Positions 9,555 to 18,716 of a DNA stretch of 64,000 nucleotides are shown here, one piece after another. The notes below the pieces were generated by a model that was not told the origin of the DNA, searched no databases, and saw nothing but the letters and a program-made list of their open reading frames with translations. Made by a program: the position numbers and the translations under genes. Source of the DNA: Paraflavisolibacter caeni (lineage in GTDB: Bacteria; Bacteroidota; Bacteroidia; Chitinophagales; Chitinophagaceae); assembly GCF_025628885.1 (NCBI RefSeq), contig NZ_JAOTIF010000021.1:1-64000 (forward strand), read 5' to 3'. Within the stretch, counting starts at the first letter, position 1, and the number at the start of each line of letters is the position of its first letter.

Positions 9555-9618
9555 ATGTGCACAACTTTCTATAATCGCTAATACATATTGATATACAGTA
9601 ACAAAAGATTGTGCACAT
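9555..9618. repeat. Pair of 10-bp inverted repeats with GTGCAC cores
   Basis: ATGTGCACAA (9555-9564) and its exact complement TTGTGCACAT (9609-9618) flank a 44-base AT-rich spacer between the SGNH gene and the FtsK-like gene. Each arm carries the palindrome GTGCAC. It could be the stem of an RNA hairpin after the NRPS operon or two operator half-sites for the next gene. The right arm is followed by a run of T, which would fit a terminator. Confidence 0.5.
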
Positions 9619-9699
9619 CTTTTTTACAATATTTTTCCCTTTTGGTCCGTTTGAAAATTTCGCTAGGTTTACTTTTTATGCCATCAAATTTCTTCCACC

Positions 9700-10476
9700 A
9701 TGACGTTACCATTCATTATTGGTGAAGACAGTGCCAATGAAGTTGTTTTTGTAGATTTCGAACAGTTGCCACATTTGTTTGTTTCATACAATGATGAAGC
9801 CCAGATCCGGGAGTTTATAGGTTCATTGATTAGTTCATTGCAATTGAATAATAATGGTCTCCTGGTTGATTATGCACTTGCAGTATCTGCAAGAAATCAT
9901 CATTTAACTTTGAGAAGGGATTGCAATATTAAATACTGTTTTGTTTCTGACGATTATTTGATGAGTAATGTTGGTAGTAAGTTGAAATTCATGCAAGCGC
10001 TGCTCAAAGAAATGAGGAGCAGGAGCATTTACTTCAGGAAGCTTGCAGAAGGTAAGCCGGAAAAGAAAAAACAAGTACCCCATTTAATCATTTTACTACA
10101 TGATGTTTTTGATATTGTCTTATCTTCTAAAAAATCAATTGGTCAAATCTTCTTGCAGCTTTTATTATTGGGAAAAGCACTAAAAATGCATGTAGTGGCT
10201 GCTTCAGGAAACTCCTACAGGATGTTATTAAAACAATTGGCTAATCTTGATCCTTCCGTAATGAGAAAGTTCCGGAATCAATTTGGTCATGATCATTTAA
10301 ATATTGTTACACCATTAGGCGCAGAGCTGGTGATTACTGCCGAAGACTTTATTTTCTTCAAGAAGGCCAATGCAATAGATTATCAGCGCTTGTACCCGGC
10401 AAGAAAATCCTTACACGAATCACTTTCTTATATTCCAAGGGTAACCACCACCTTACCAATGGTTGCTCCTTGCTGA
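9700..10476 (+). CDS. FtsK/SpoIIIE-like protein without Walker A (probable pseudo-ATPase)
   Basis: 258 residues. The order of segments follows the FtsK motor: LPHLFVS, where FtsK has LPHLLVAG just before its P-loop; EMRSRSIYF, like the EMERRY helix; IILLHDVFDIVL, in the place of Walker B (VVLVDEFADL); GKALKMHVVAASG, like RAAGIHLVLATQ; and a C-terminal PLGAELVI segment. The GxxGSGKS P-loop is absent and the Walker B DE is HD, so ATP hydrolysis is unlikely. The gene stands alone and its 3' end overlaps the convergent oxidoreductase gene by 49 bases. Function unknown; the family link is my reading of the motif order. Confidence 0.65.
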   Translation: MTLPFIIGEDSANEVVFVDFEQLPHLFVSYNDEAQIREFIGSLISSLQLNNNGLLVDYALAVSARNHHLTLRRDCNIKYCFVSDDYLMSNVGSKLKFMQALLKEMRSRSIYFRKLAEGKPEKKKQVPHLIILLHDVFDIVLSSKKSIGQIFLQLLLLGKALKMHVVAASGNSYRMLLKQLANLDPSVMRKFRNQFGHDHLNIVTPLGAELVITAEDFIFFKKANAIDYQRLYPARKSLHESLSYIPRVTTTLPMVAPC

Positions 10477-11456
10477 AATAAATGAATGGCTTTATGCATT
10501 TCTTCAAATGGAAAGACTTGACCTATGTGCTGAGGTTTCAATTGAAGGGATAGTAATCCCTGGAGCATTTCATGCATCAAATCTGTTTGCTCATATAAAA
10601 AGATTAAGTTAAAACCCATGAGTGACTTATTCTGTGAGGGTAAGCGTAGTGGATCAATTTTGGGGCGCTTAAAGTATTTCCAGATCAGTTTTGGATAATT
10701 AGGAGTTGATCCATGTGATGCAAAGCTGGCGCTCCCATACGCCACCATCCTGCCCATAGGAGCCATCGCTTTCCAGCTTTGCTCTAATATTTTGCCGCCA
10801 ATGCATTCCATCACTAGGAGTAGAGGGCGACTGTCAAGAGCATTCACCAATTTGCTATAAAAATGATCATCCCGCACAATGACATCATCATAAGCTTCTT
10901 CATCCAGTAAATATTCAACTTTATGCGACCCGCCTACAGTGCCAATGGTATAAGCATCATATTTCTTGCAAATACGGTTGGCCATGATGCCTACACCACC
11001 AGCAGCGCTATGGATCAGCACAGTCATACCTTTTTTCAGGTTGCCTAAGGCCGTAAGAGCATAATAAGCAGTAAGTCCTTGCACCAGGAATCCTGCACCT
11101 TCTTCAAAACTCCAGTCTTCAGGCAACGGAATAATATATCGGTGGTGAATATTAATATACGATACATAACCACCAAACTTTGTAACACCCATGACTCTGT
11201 CACCCACCTTCCATTCTTGCACACCTGCACCAACAGCTATAATTTCACCCGAAAATTCCAATCCTGGAATGAATGAACCTGGAGGTGTTGCCTTGTAGAG
11301 GCCTTGCATAGAAAAGATATCCGCAAAATTTAAGCCTATAGCCTTCACTTGAATACATACATCTCCTGTCTTGGGATGTTCCAGGACCTCAGTCTGTAGT
11401 TTCAAGTTTTGAATCGAACCTGCTTTCGGCATGCGATAAACCTGGCGTTCCTGCAT
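10428..11456 (-). CDS. Zinc-free MDR oxidoreductase, VAT-1/quinone reductase-like
   Basis: 342 residues of the medium-chain dehydrogenase/reductase superfamily. The GroES-like N-terminal half has NFADIFSMQGLY and PGLEFSGEI; the Rossmann half has HSAAGGVGIMA for NAD(P)H binding. There are no zinc-binding cysteines, as in quinone oxidoreductases and VAT-1 homologues. It probably reduces quinones or enones with NADPH in the cytoplasm. Transcribed towards the FtsK-like gene and ahead of it on the minus strand lies the GreA/Rnk-like gene, 34 bases upstream. Confidence 0.9.
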   Translation of the reverse strand: MQERQVYRMPKAGSIQNLKLQTEVLEHPKTGDVCIQVKAIGLNFADIFSMQGLYKATPPGSFIPGLEFSGEIIAVGAGVQEWKVGDRVMGVTKFGGYVSYINIHHRYIIPLPEDWSFEEGAGFLVQGLTAYYALTALGNLKKGMTVLIHSAAGGVGIMANRICKKYDAYTIGTVGGSHKVEYLLDEEAYDDVIVRDDHFYSKLVNALDSRPLLLVMECIGGKILEQSWKAMAPMGRMVAYGSASFASHGSTPNYPKLIWKYFKRPKIDPLRLPSQNKSLMGFNLIFLYEQTDLMHEMLQGLLSLQLKPQHIGQVFPFEEMHKAIHLFQQGATIGKVVVTLGI

Positions 11457-11490
11457 AAGTTATCTATTTCCTGATAAAAACTTGTTATGG

Positions 11491-11883
11491 CTAATTTGAA
11501 ACTTCTAAAATAGTAAAAGTTTTCTCACCTGATGGTACTTTCCATTGCACTTGTTGTCCCTTCCTGTAACCTATTAGAGCCGTGCCAATAGGTGACATGA
11601 TGGATACCCTTCTTTGTTTGATGTCTGCTCTATGGGGTGTTACCAAGGTTAATTCAAACGTTTTTCCATTATGCTCATCCTGTATTTTCACTTTTGAATT
11701 AAGTCTTACGACATCTCCAGGTAAATCGTCATTTTTGACAAGTGTTGCTTTCTTCAATTCTGCCTTCAATTCTTCTACATTATTTCGGTCAAATGAATTT
11801 CTGGTATGATTTCCTTTTACATAAGATATCATCAGTTGATAATCATCTTGGCTTAGGATAATTTGATTTTTTACCTCTTGCAT
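11491..11883 (-). CDS. GreA/GreB C-terminal domain protein, Rnk-like
   Basis: 130 residues. The C-terminal half (VVRLNSKVKIQDE, then SIMSPIGTALIGYRKGQQVQWKVP) is the FKBP-like domain of GreA, GreB and Rnk; the N-terminal coiled coil of true Gre factors is reduced to a short helical stretch. Members bind RNA polymerase near the secondary channel; in Rnk the short coil cannot stimulate cleavage. This one probably tunes transcription elongation. It is transcribed ahead of the MDR gene. Confidence 0.85.
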   Translation of the reverse strand: MQEVKNQIILSQDDYQLMISYVKGNHTRNSFDRNNVEELKAELKKATLVKNDDLPGDVVRLNSKVKIQDEHNGKTFELTLVTPHRADIKQRRVSIMSPIGTALIGYRKGQQVQWKVPSGEKTFTILEVSN

Positions 11884-11923
11884 AGCACATTATTTTACTA
11901 GTGAGAAAATGCTTTTATTTCTG

Positions 11924-12136
11924 TTATTTGATATTTCTGTTAGTTATTTTTTGAAAATGTTTATTGCTCTTTCTCAGGTACACTATTAAAGTAATGAAGA
12001 GCAACGGTACTGTTACTACCAAAAGCCAATACCATTTGGCATGTACAACAAATCCATTCTTTAATACAATGGCATTTGTTAGGAGTAGTAATACAACAAT
12101 AGTATTACGCTCCCAAAATGTTACATTTTGAGTCAT
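11924..12136 (-). CDS. Small membrane protein, two predicted TM segments
   Basis: 70 residues. Two hydrophobic stretches (about 11-28 and 35-54) are joined by a short charged loop, and the tail is basic (RKSNKHFQKITNRNIK), so both ends are probably cytoplasmic. No family recognised. It lies upstream of the Rnk-like gene on the same strand with a 40-base gap. Confidence 0.55.
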   Translation of the reverse strand: MTQNVTFWERNTIVVLLLLTNAIVLKNGFVVHAKWYWLLVVTVPLLFITLIVYLRKSNKHFQKITNRNIK

Positions 12137-12508
12137 AGCAAAGCAATGATTAGAATTAATAATTAAAAGGGATCACTTAATTCAGGAAGAACCCAAGCCT
12201 GGCAAATATTAGGCTTGGGAATAGGTATTAAAGTCCTTAAAGTTGGAGAAGTAATAAAGTTTACGACAGAAAGGGTTAAATTCTGTAAAAGAACAGGTAT
12301 AGCAATCCCTGGTATCTAGTTCTATATACCAGGAATAAAGCGAACTTTTAATATAAATATCGATACCTGCCATCAATACAAATCTAGTAAAATTTGTTGT
12401 TTAAAATCCTTTTGGAATTAATAGTTCGTTAAAGATGAACATCGCCTTTACTTTGTGTATATTTAAAAATGCTCCATTCGCAAGAAATATTACAAATCAA
12501 CATGACTG
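12137..12508. other. Intergenic region with two hairpins
   Basis: No coding frame is convincing here. Two perfect inverted repeats are present: CCCAAGCCT with AGGCTTGGG (12192-12219) and CCTGGTAT with ATACCAGG (12308-12333). Neither is followed by a T run on either strand, so they are not clear terminators. The region separates two minus-strand genes, so it must hold the promoter of the small membrane protein gene and the 3' end of the DUF2071 transcript. Confidence 0.6.
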
Positions 12509-13249
12509 CTAATCGCTCATCTTCTGCATATTACATGAAATTCTGGTGCCTGCTATTATTTCAATGGCAGATCCCTCTGCAAGCATAACTGAATTTGGTA
12601 TTTGTCCAGTAAGAAAAGAAAACTTGGTACCATAAACATCCTTGAAATCTACATGAATGGAATATTCATTCACTTGATAGATCTTCCATTTTGGATGCTT
12701 TACTTCATATTGAGATGTAAGGGTGTCATTGATTCTGGCATAACCCCAATAGTGTTCTGTGATAAACTCTTCCTCACTACCTTCTGTTATTTGTAAAGGA
12801 ATTGCATCAGCTTGAACAGTAAACCTGTTCCAGCTTTTCTTCCTCCACTTGTATTCAACTTGTAATTTACTTTCGCTTAAAAGCCATTGATGGCTCATGG
12901 ACATTGTTTGGTAGTTTTCTTTGTACACCCTGTTGGCGACCATAGTTATAGCGGGACGTGGTACAATTTCTTTAATGAAAACAACACCTCTTTTCCATAT
13001 GCCATTCTCTTGATACCGAACATAGAATCTTAAATTCACCTCTTCAAAGTTGGCGTGACAGGGAATAGAAAAACCTTTCAGTCTGGTATTTAAAAACATA
13101 AAACCAACTAAACTGATGTAATAGTTGTCCTGCCAAATGTCCAGTTCTGTTCCTGCCGGAAGAAATTCTTCCAGCACCGCTTTGTCTACTGCATAGTTTG
13201 CAATGGCAAGCTTTCTCCATTCTGCTGTTAAAAAAGTTGATACTGCCAT
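12509..13249 (-). CDS. DUF2071 family protein (YqjF-like)
   Basis: 246 residues. EWRKLAIANYAVD near the start, LPAGTELDIWQDNYYISLVGF, and the NLRFYVRY segment are typical of DUF2071, a beta-rich family related in fold to acetoacetate decarboxylase. The biochemical role is not established. Monocistronic in this window; the plus-strand S74/T9SS gene begins 235 bases away in the divergent direction. Confidence 0.9.
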   Translation of the reverse strand: MAVSTFLTAEWRKLAIANYAVDKAVLEEFLPAGTELDIWQDNYYISLVGFMFLNTRLKGFSIPCHANFEEVNLRFYVRYQENGIWKRGVVFIKEIVPRPAITMVANRVYKENYQTMSMSHQWLLSESKLQVEYKWRKKSWNRFTVQADAIPLQITEGSEEEFITEHYWGYARINDTLTSQYEVKHPKWKIYQVNEYSIHVDFKDVYGTKFSFLTGQIPNSVMLAEGSAIEIIAGTRISCNMQKMSD

Positions 13250-13484
13250 ATACGAATTAGGTACTGATGTAAAAATAAAGAATTGAGTCTAACTCATAAC
13301 TGCCGAAATTTGGGTACTCCTACATGAGGTATAAAACAGCGAAGTTTTACTAATTTAGAGTCTAATATTCGTCCCCAGCGATCACTACAATGAACCGGGC
13401 GTATTACACTTTATTCGGCTTTTCTCCCTTCCTCTGGATTCCCACCCTGTGATGCGTTTCTTTCACTCCTTAAACCATCATGGT

Positions 13485-14831
13485 ATGAAACACACATTTA
13501 TTTTCCCGCTCTTCCTTTCTTTTGCACTTGGCACTTCTGCCCAAAACACTTCGCCTTACTGGAGTTTAGCGGGCAATTCCAATGCTACCTTATCCAATAA
13601 GATCGGCAGCACCAATAATGTTTCCCTCAGGTTTGTGACCAATAACATTGAGCGAATGAAGATCCATGCTTCTGGAAATGTGGGTATTGGCACACCTTCG
13701 CCTGTTCAAAAGCTACATGTAGTGGGTAATGGTTACTTTACAGGTCTGGTTGGAATCAATACTAGCCCAAGTTATCCATTACATATACATAATCAATCTT
13801 ATGATTTTGGCTTAAGGGTTTTTAATGCGCCCAGTAACCTTGATATCAATCGCGTTGGAATTTCTGTTTCCTCTGTTATTCAACCTGGTATTGGAGTTGG
13901 TATTGTTGCTTTTGGGGGACTAGAGGGAATAGAAGGAACAGCACTTGGTGGCACATCTAATGTAGACCCTTGTATTGGTGTTGCTGGCTCTTCTAATGGC
14001 TTTGCAGGTTCCCGTATTGGTGTTGATGGCCTTGGTTTTAATTCTGAGGAAAACAATGTAGGCAACATGTATGGTGTTAGAGGTTTTGCTTATGGTGGCG
14101 CTTTTAATGCTGCTGGTTACTTTGAAGGAGATGTTTGGGCTGTGGATTACTTGACGATATCAGACCGGAAATTCAAAACTGGGTTCAATCCTCTTAAGTA
14201 CTCACTGGAGCAACTTATGAAACTCAAGCCCTATGTCTATGAGTTTAAGACAGCCGAATATGCAAAAATGAACCTACCCAAAGGCGAACAAATTGGCTTG
14301 ATAGCCGATGAAGTAAAACTGGTATTTCCCCAGCTGGTAAAGCAGGGAGTGCATCCTGCCCGTTACGACAAGGATAAGAAGACCGTGGTGAGTCCTGAAG
14401 AAAAGTATGAAGGGATAAATTACAAGGGATTCATTCCTGTATTGATTGCTTCAGTGCAAGAGCTGAAAACTGAAAATGATGTATTAAAAGAAGAAATAGC
14501 TGAGCTGAGACAACTGGTGCTGGAATTAAAGAATGGGATGACGGATAACAATTTATCTGCAAATGCTTCTTCTGCTTACTTGGAACAAAATGCACCTAAT
14601 CCTTTTAAAAGTAACACCATTATTCGTTATTATGTTCCTTCCAATGTTTTTATGGCCAGGTTATTAATAACAGATTTAAAAGGAGCAATAATCAAAACGA
14701 TTGAACTGAACACCAAAGGCAGCAGTCAAATAACGCTAAATGCAGGTGCTTTGGCAGCCGGCACTTACAATTACAGTCTTTGGATTGATAACCAACGAGC
14801 AAACACAAAACAATTGATCATAACCAGGTAG
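13485..14831 (+). CDS. Secreted protein with S74 intramolecular chaperone and T9SS sorting domain
   Basis: Starting at the ATG at 13485 gives a clear signal peptide (MKHTFIFPLFLSFALGTSAQ); a GTG at 13449 gives a longer product without a good signal, so the shorter start is chosen (448 residues). The middle has glycine-rich repeats such as GNVGIGTPSP seen in tail-fibre-like surface proteins. SDRKFKTGFNPL to about KGFIPVLIASVQEL is a peptidase S74 chaperone, with the Ser/Lys pair needed for self-cleavage, followed by a short coiled coil. The end (LEQNAPNPFKSNTIIRY to KQLIITR) is a type A C-terminal domain for secretion by the type IX system. It is probably exported and attached to the cell surface. 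Confidence 0.85.
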   Translation: MKHTFIFPLFLSFALGTSAQNTSPYWSLAGNSNATLSNKIGSTNNVSLRFVTNNIERMKIHASGNVGIGTPSPVQKLHVVGNGYFTGLVGINTSPSYPLHIHNQSYDFGLRVFNAPSNLDINRVGISVSSVIQPGIGVGIVAFGGLEGIEGTALGGTSNVDPCIGVAGSSNGFAGSRIGVDGLGFNSEENNVGNMYGVRGFAYGGAFNAAGYFEGDVWAVDYLTISDRKFKTGFNPLKYSLEQLMKLKPYVYEFKTAEYAKMNLPKGEQIGLIADEVKLVFPQLVKQGVHPARYDKDKKTVVSPEEKYEGINYKGFIPVLIASVQELKTENDVLKEEIAELRQLVLELKNGMTDNNLSANASSAYLEQNAPNPFKSNTIIRYYVPSNVFMARLLITDLKGAIIKTIELNTKGSSQITLNAGALAAGTYNYSLWIDNQRANTKQLIITR

Positions 14832-15674
14832 TGCCTCATTTATGTACTGAGTGGATCTAATCATTAGTATTCATTGCATATTCGAATGATTTTGATGTGG
14901 CAATTGGTATTATAGTCTTTATCTGGAGACTGATTCAATTTGAACATTCACTATCGAAGCTTATTTCATTAAACTTTTTTAAAGGTTTTAGAAATGAAGC
15001 CCTGATTCTTTTATTCTTGAATCGGGGCTTCGTGCTTTAAGCAGCTGGGGCAACCTGGGGATTGTGAAGAGCAGCCGACCCAGTGGGGCAGTCCAGATAA
15101 CAAAATCAACCAAAAGAATTGACTCTATAATTCCAAACTGCCGAATTTTTGAACGCTTACAATAATTATCCTTCCTGTAAATTTTTTATTTCATGCAATG
15201 TTTCGCCATCAATTTTTGTCTTGTTTTGTGACTCATTTACTTACCCTTGTCAAACGATAGCCCGTATGAAAGATTACGAATTATTCGACAATTACTCCTC
15301 AATTGTGCCAAAGGAAAAAATTGTCCCAGGCAGCCTACAGGATTTCAGGCAATTAATTCACTACTATTCCAGAGCTATAGTTCAATTTGAATTTTCTTTT
15401 TTTAAGGACCGGAGGGTGCTGCCGTAGAGCTGGCAGAAAGTGTTTTATTAAGCTATGGAAGAAAAAGCAAGGGGCGGTTGTGAAACATGAATGGCCAATG
15501 CTCTGTATTTTCTGAAAAGCTGTGATGAAATGAAAATGGTGTTACGACCTTGATGTTTCAATTGACTTTGGTTATTAAAAAAACAGGAAATACTACGATT
15601 TTCAGAAGGTTGAAAGTACAGACTCATGTAATAAGCGCTGAGGTTTCTGATTATTAAACCCTAAACTAAATACG
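14832..15674. other. Long intergenic region upstream of the SusC gene
   Basis: 843 bases without a secure gene. It contains an inverted repeat at 14996-15031 and a possible small ORF at 15266-15427 (53 codons, reading MKDYELFDNY). The ORF is amphipathic in character but has no recognised family and ends abruptly, so it may be a remnant. The 130 bases before the SusC gene are AT-rich and should contain its promoter; I could not place a convincing TAnnTTTG element there. Confidence 0.6.
14996..15031 (+). terminator. Inverted repeat, possible terminator of the S74/T9SS gene
   Basis: GAAGCCCTGATTC and GAATCGGGGCTTC form a 13-bp stem with one G-U pair and a 10-base loop. The T run after it is poor (GTGCTTTAA), so it may be a weak terminator or an mRNA 3'-end stabiliser. 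It lies 165 bases after the stop codon. Confidence 0.5.
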
Positions 15675-18600
15675 ATGAAAAAAGGTACTTCTTCAGGCAG
15701 GTTTATTCATTTGTCGATAAAGTTTTCAATTCTATTGATGCTGTTCACTGCCTTAAGGGTTCAGGCTAAAGATATTAATGGCCTGACTGTGGCACAAAAT
15801 GCATCAGAAAACCGTGAGATCAGAGTTGCCGGTAAAGTTACCGGTGCCAACGATGAGCCATTGAGCGGCGTTTCTGTGCGCGAAAAAGGCACTTCCAGCG
15901 GGACCTCTACAGACAACAATGGCATGTATGCTTTAACTGTAGACAATAATGCGATATTACAATTCAGTTATATTGGCTATGAAACACAGGAAGTTCCTGT
16001 AAGTGGACAATCGGTTATCAATGTGAAACTAGTGGTGGCTACAAAGCAGATGGAGCAGGTAGTGGTGATTGGGTATGGAACACAAAACCGGAGAAATGTA
16101 ACTGGCTCTATCTCTACTGTTCATGCTGAAGACTTTGAAAACAGGCCAATTTTCTCCACAGCACAGGCCATACAAGGCAAGGCTGCAGGCGTACAGGTCA
16201 CTCAGCCTTCGGGTAAGCCCGGAACAGATTTTTCTGTACGGATAAGGGGTACAAGTTCTATCAATGCCAATAATGATCCTCTCTATGTAATTGACGGAGT
16301 GCAAACTACAGACACCAGAGGCCTGAACACAAATGATATTGAAACAATACAGATACTAAAGGATGCAGCATCTACTGCTATTTATGGCGCACGGGCTGCC
16401 GGTGGCGTAGTGATTATTACTACCAAACGAGGCAGGTCAAACCAATCGTTGGTGAGTTTCAATACCTATGTAGGTTTTTCGAAAGTAGTGAATACAATCG
16501 ATGTTTTAAACACACCTCAGTACCGCGAATTGATGGAAGAAGTATTAGGTCCCGGCACTGTTGACCCTTCCATTACTACCAATACAAACTGGGTCGATGA
16601 AGTGTTTAATACAGGGGTGAACCAGAATTATCAGGCTTCTGTTTCAGGGGGAAGTGATAAAGCGCAATATTTTTTATCAATGGGTTATTTAAAAGATAAA
16701 GGTGTTGTAGAGCCTGCCCGGTTTGATCGTTATTCAGTACGCTTAAACCTGGATAATAAAGTAAAAAGTTGGCTGAAGGTCAATGCAAATTTGAACTATA
16801 TCCGCAGTTCGTTTAGAAATACATTAGACAACCTCAGCTCGGGAAGAGGTGGTGTTATTCTTAGTGCTTTAAATACGCCTCCATTTTTGAATGTTTACAA
16901 AAGTGATGGTAGCGGGCAGTTTGATCCCAATCCTTTTCAGCCTTCCTGGGAAAATCCCGTTGCTTACCAAAGCAGGGATGAACGTTCAAAAGACAACAGG
17001 TTCCTGGGGAACCTGGGCGCAGATATAAGTTTTGCCAGGTTCCTGTCTTATAAGGCGAACTTTGCCGTTGATATTTCCAATACCCAATTTGACTCTTTCA
17101 TTGATCCATTCAGAACCAGTTACGGCCGCCAGCAAAATGGCATAGGAACCGCACGAAGGGATAACCTTTTTACCTGGCTTTGGGAAAATACATTGAACTA
17201 CAATCAAAAATTTGGTTCTCATAATGTAATCGCTTTAGGTGGCATTTCAATTCAGGAAAAAAGGCTTGACAATGCATATGTCGAAGCCCAAGACTACCCC
17301 TCCATTCCTGGTGTTCAAACCATTAATGTAGCCAACCAGATTAATAATGCTGGTACAACTGCATCAGAATCAGCTCTGGCTTCTTTCTTTGGACGGCTGT
17401 TGTATGACTACAATAGTAAATACCTGTTCACAGCTGCTTTCCGCTATGATGGTTCATCCAAACTGGCTGAAGGTAACCAATGGCAGTTTTTCCCTTCTTT
17501 TTCTGGGGGATGGAGGATTTCAAGCGAACCGTTCATGCAGGGCGTTGATTTTATCAATGATCTTAAACTGCGTGTTGGTTGGGGCCAAACCGGTAACCAG
17601 GAAGGCCTGGGTGATTATGCATGGAGAGGATTGTTTAACACGACAAGAAAACCCGTTACTAATCCATTGTCTGGGCCAGCTATTTATAGAAACACAATTG
17701 AGAATCCTGACCTGAAGTGGGAAACCACAACACAAACAAATATTGGGCTTGATGCTGCAATTTTAAATCACAAGGTTAACATTACTGCCGATGCTTACTG
17801 GAAAAAAACAAAAGACCTGTTACTGGCTATTCCGTTGCCTAACACAGTAGGTGTTGGATCGAACGTTTTTGATAGAAATGATGGGGTTTTGGAAAATAAA
17901 GGTTTCGAACTGGCTATTTCAAGTCCAATCATAGACAGGAGTGATCTTAAATGGAATGCCGATTTTAATATTTCTTTCAACGATAATGAAATAAAAGAGT
18001 TGGGTTTGAATAAGATCTATGATTTTGCTACTGTTTACAGTAATAACCAGCAAGTGATCCGTGTAACTCCGGGGCAACCTTTAGGCGCATTTTACGGATA
18101 TATATCAGAAGGTGTAGATCCGGCAACAGGCAAGCTGGTCTTTAGGGATCTGAACGATGATAAAATCATAACACCAGACGATCGTACTTTTATAGGATAT
18201 GCGCTGCCTAAATTTATCTATGGGTTAACCACTGCGCTGACATATAAAAACTTTGACCTGAATGTCTTCTTCCAGGGAGTGCAAGGCAATGATATTTTTA
18301 ATGCCACACGTGTTGACCTTGAAGGCATGTTTGACAGCAAAAACCAATCGACTGTAGTGCTGAACCGTTGGAAAACTCCCGGCCAGGTAACAGATATTCC
18401 GAAAGCGAACGATCCTGATAATTACAAAAACTCAACACGTTTTATCGAGAATGGATCATACCTGCGGTTAAAAAGCCTGACACTCGCCTATAACTTCAAT
18501 AAAGACCTGGTGCAGAAGCTACACCTTCAAAAGTTAATGCTATATGTAACAGGTCAAAACGTCTTCACCATAACCGATTACTCAGGCTTTGATCCCGAAG

Positions 18601-18704
18601 TAAATGCATTTGGTTCCAACAGCAAAGGAACGGAAATAGGCGTTGATTATGGCACGTACCCGCAAACGCGCACTTTTATTTTCGGTTTGAATGTTGATTT
18701 TTAA
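15675..18704 (+). CDS. SusC/RagA-family TonB-dependent outer membrane transporter
   Basis: 1009 residues. A signal region (about 1-32) is followed by a carboxypeptidase-D-like domain (VAGKVTGANDEPLSGVSV), a TonB-box-like stretch with VVVIGYGTQNRRNVTGSIS, the plug domain (about 140-250, VRIRGTSSINANNDPLYVIDG) and a 22-strand barrel ending in the aromatic RTFIFGLNVDF. SusC proteins import oligosaccharides across the outer membrane with energy from TonB, under a SusD lid. It is the first gene of the polysaccharide locus, 12 bases before SusD. Confidence 0.97.
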   Translation: MKKGTSSGRFIHLSIKFSILLMLFTALRVQAKDINGLTVAQNASENREIRVAGKVTGANDEPLSGVSVREKGTSSGTSTDNNGMYALTVDNNAILQFSYIGYETQEVPVSGQSVINVKLVVATKQMEQVVVIGYGTQNRRNVTGSISTVHAEDFENRPIFSTAQAIQGKAAGVQVTQPSGKPGTDFSVRIRGTSSINANNDPLYVIDGVQTTDTRGLNTNDIETIQILKDAASTAIYGARAAGGVVIITTKRGRSNQSLVSFNTYVGFSKVVNTIDVLNTPQYRELMEEVLGPGTVDPSITTNTNWVDEVFNTGVNQNYQASVSGGSDKAQYFLSMGYLKDKGVVEPARFDRYSVRLNLDNKVKSWLKVNANLNYIRSSFRNTLDNLSSGRGGVILSALNTPPFLNVYKSDGSGQFDPNPFQPSWENPVAYQSRDERSKDNRFLGNLGADISFARFLSYKANFAVDISNTQFDSFIDPFRTSYGRQQNGIGTARRDNLFTWLWENTLNYNQKFGSHNVIALGGISIQEKRLDNAYVEAQDYPSIPGVQTINVANQINNAGTTASESALASFFGRLLYDYNSKYLFTAAFRYDGSSKLAEGNQWQFFPSFSGGWRISSEPFMQGVDFINDLKLRVGWGQTGNQEGLGDYAWRGLFNTTRKPVTNPLSGPAIYRNTIENPDLKWETTTQTNIGLDAAILNHKVNITADAYWKKTKDLLLAIPLPNTVGVGSNVFDRNDGVLENKGFELAISSPIIDRSDLKWNADFNISFNDNEIKELGLNKIYDFATVYSNNQQVIRVTPGQPLGAFYGYISEGVDPATGKLVFRDLNDDKIITPDDRTFIGYALPKFIYGLTTALTYKNFDLNVFFQGVQGNDIFNATRVDLEGMFDSKNQSTVVLNRWKTPGQVTDIPKANDPDNYKNSTRFIENGSYLRLKSLTLAYNFNKDLVQKLHLQKLMLYVTGQNVFTITDYSGFDPEVNAFGSNSKGTEIGVDYGTYPQTRTFIFGLNVDF

Positions 18705-18716
18705 AACATTACCATT

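Noticed and set aside
15149-15427. Open frame of 92 codons before the SusC gene
   Set aside because: The N-terminal 39 codons look like spacer, no family is recognisable, and it ends without a domain. Only the part from 15266 might be a remnant; mentioned under the intergenic region.
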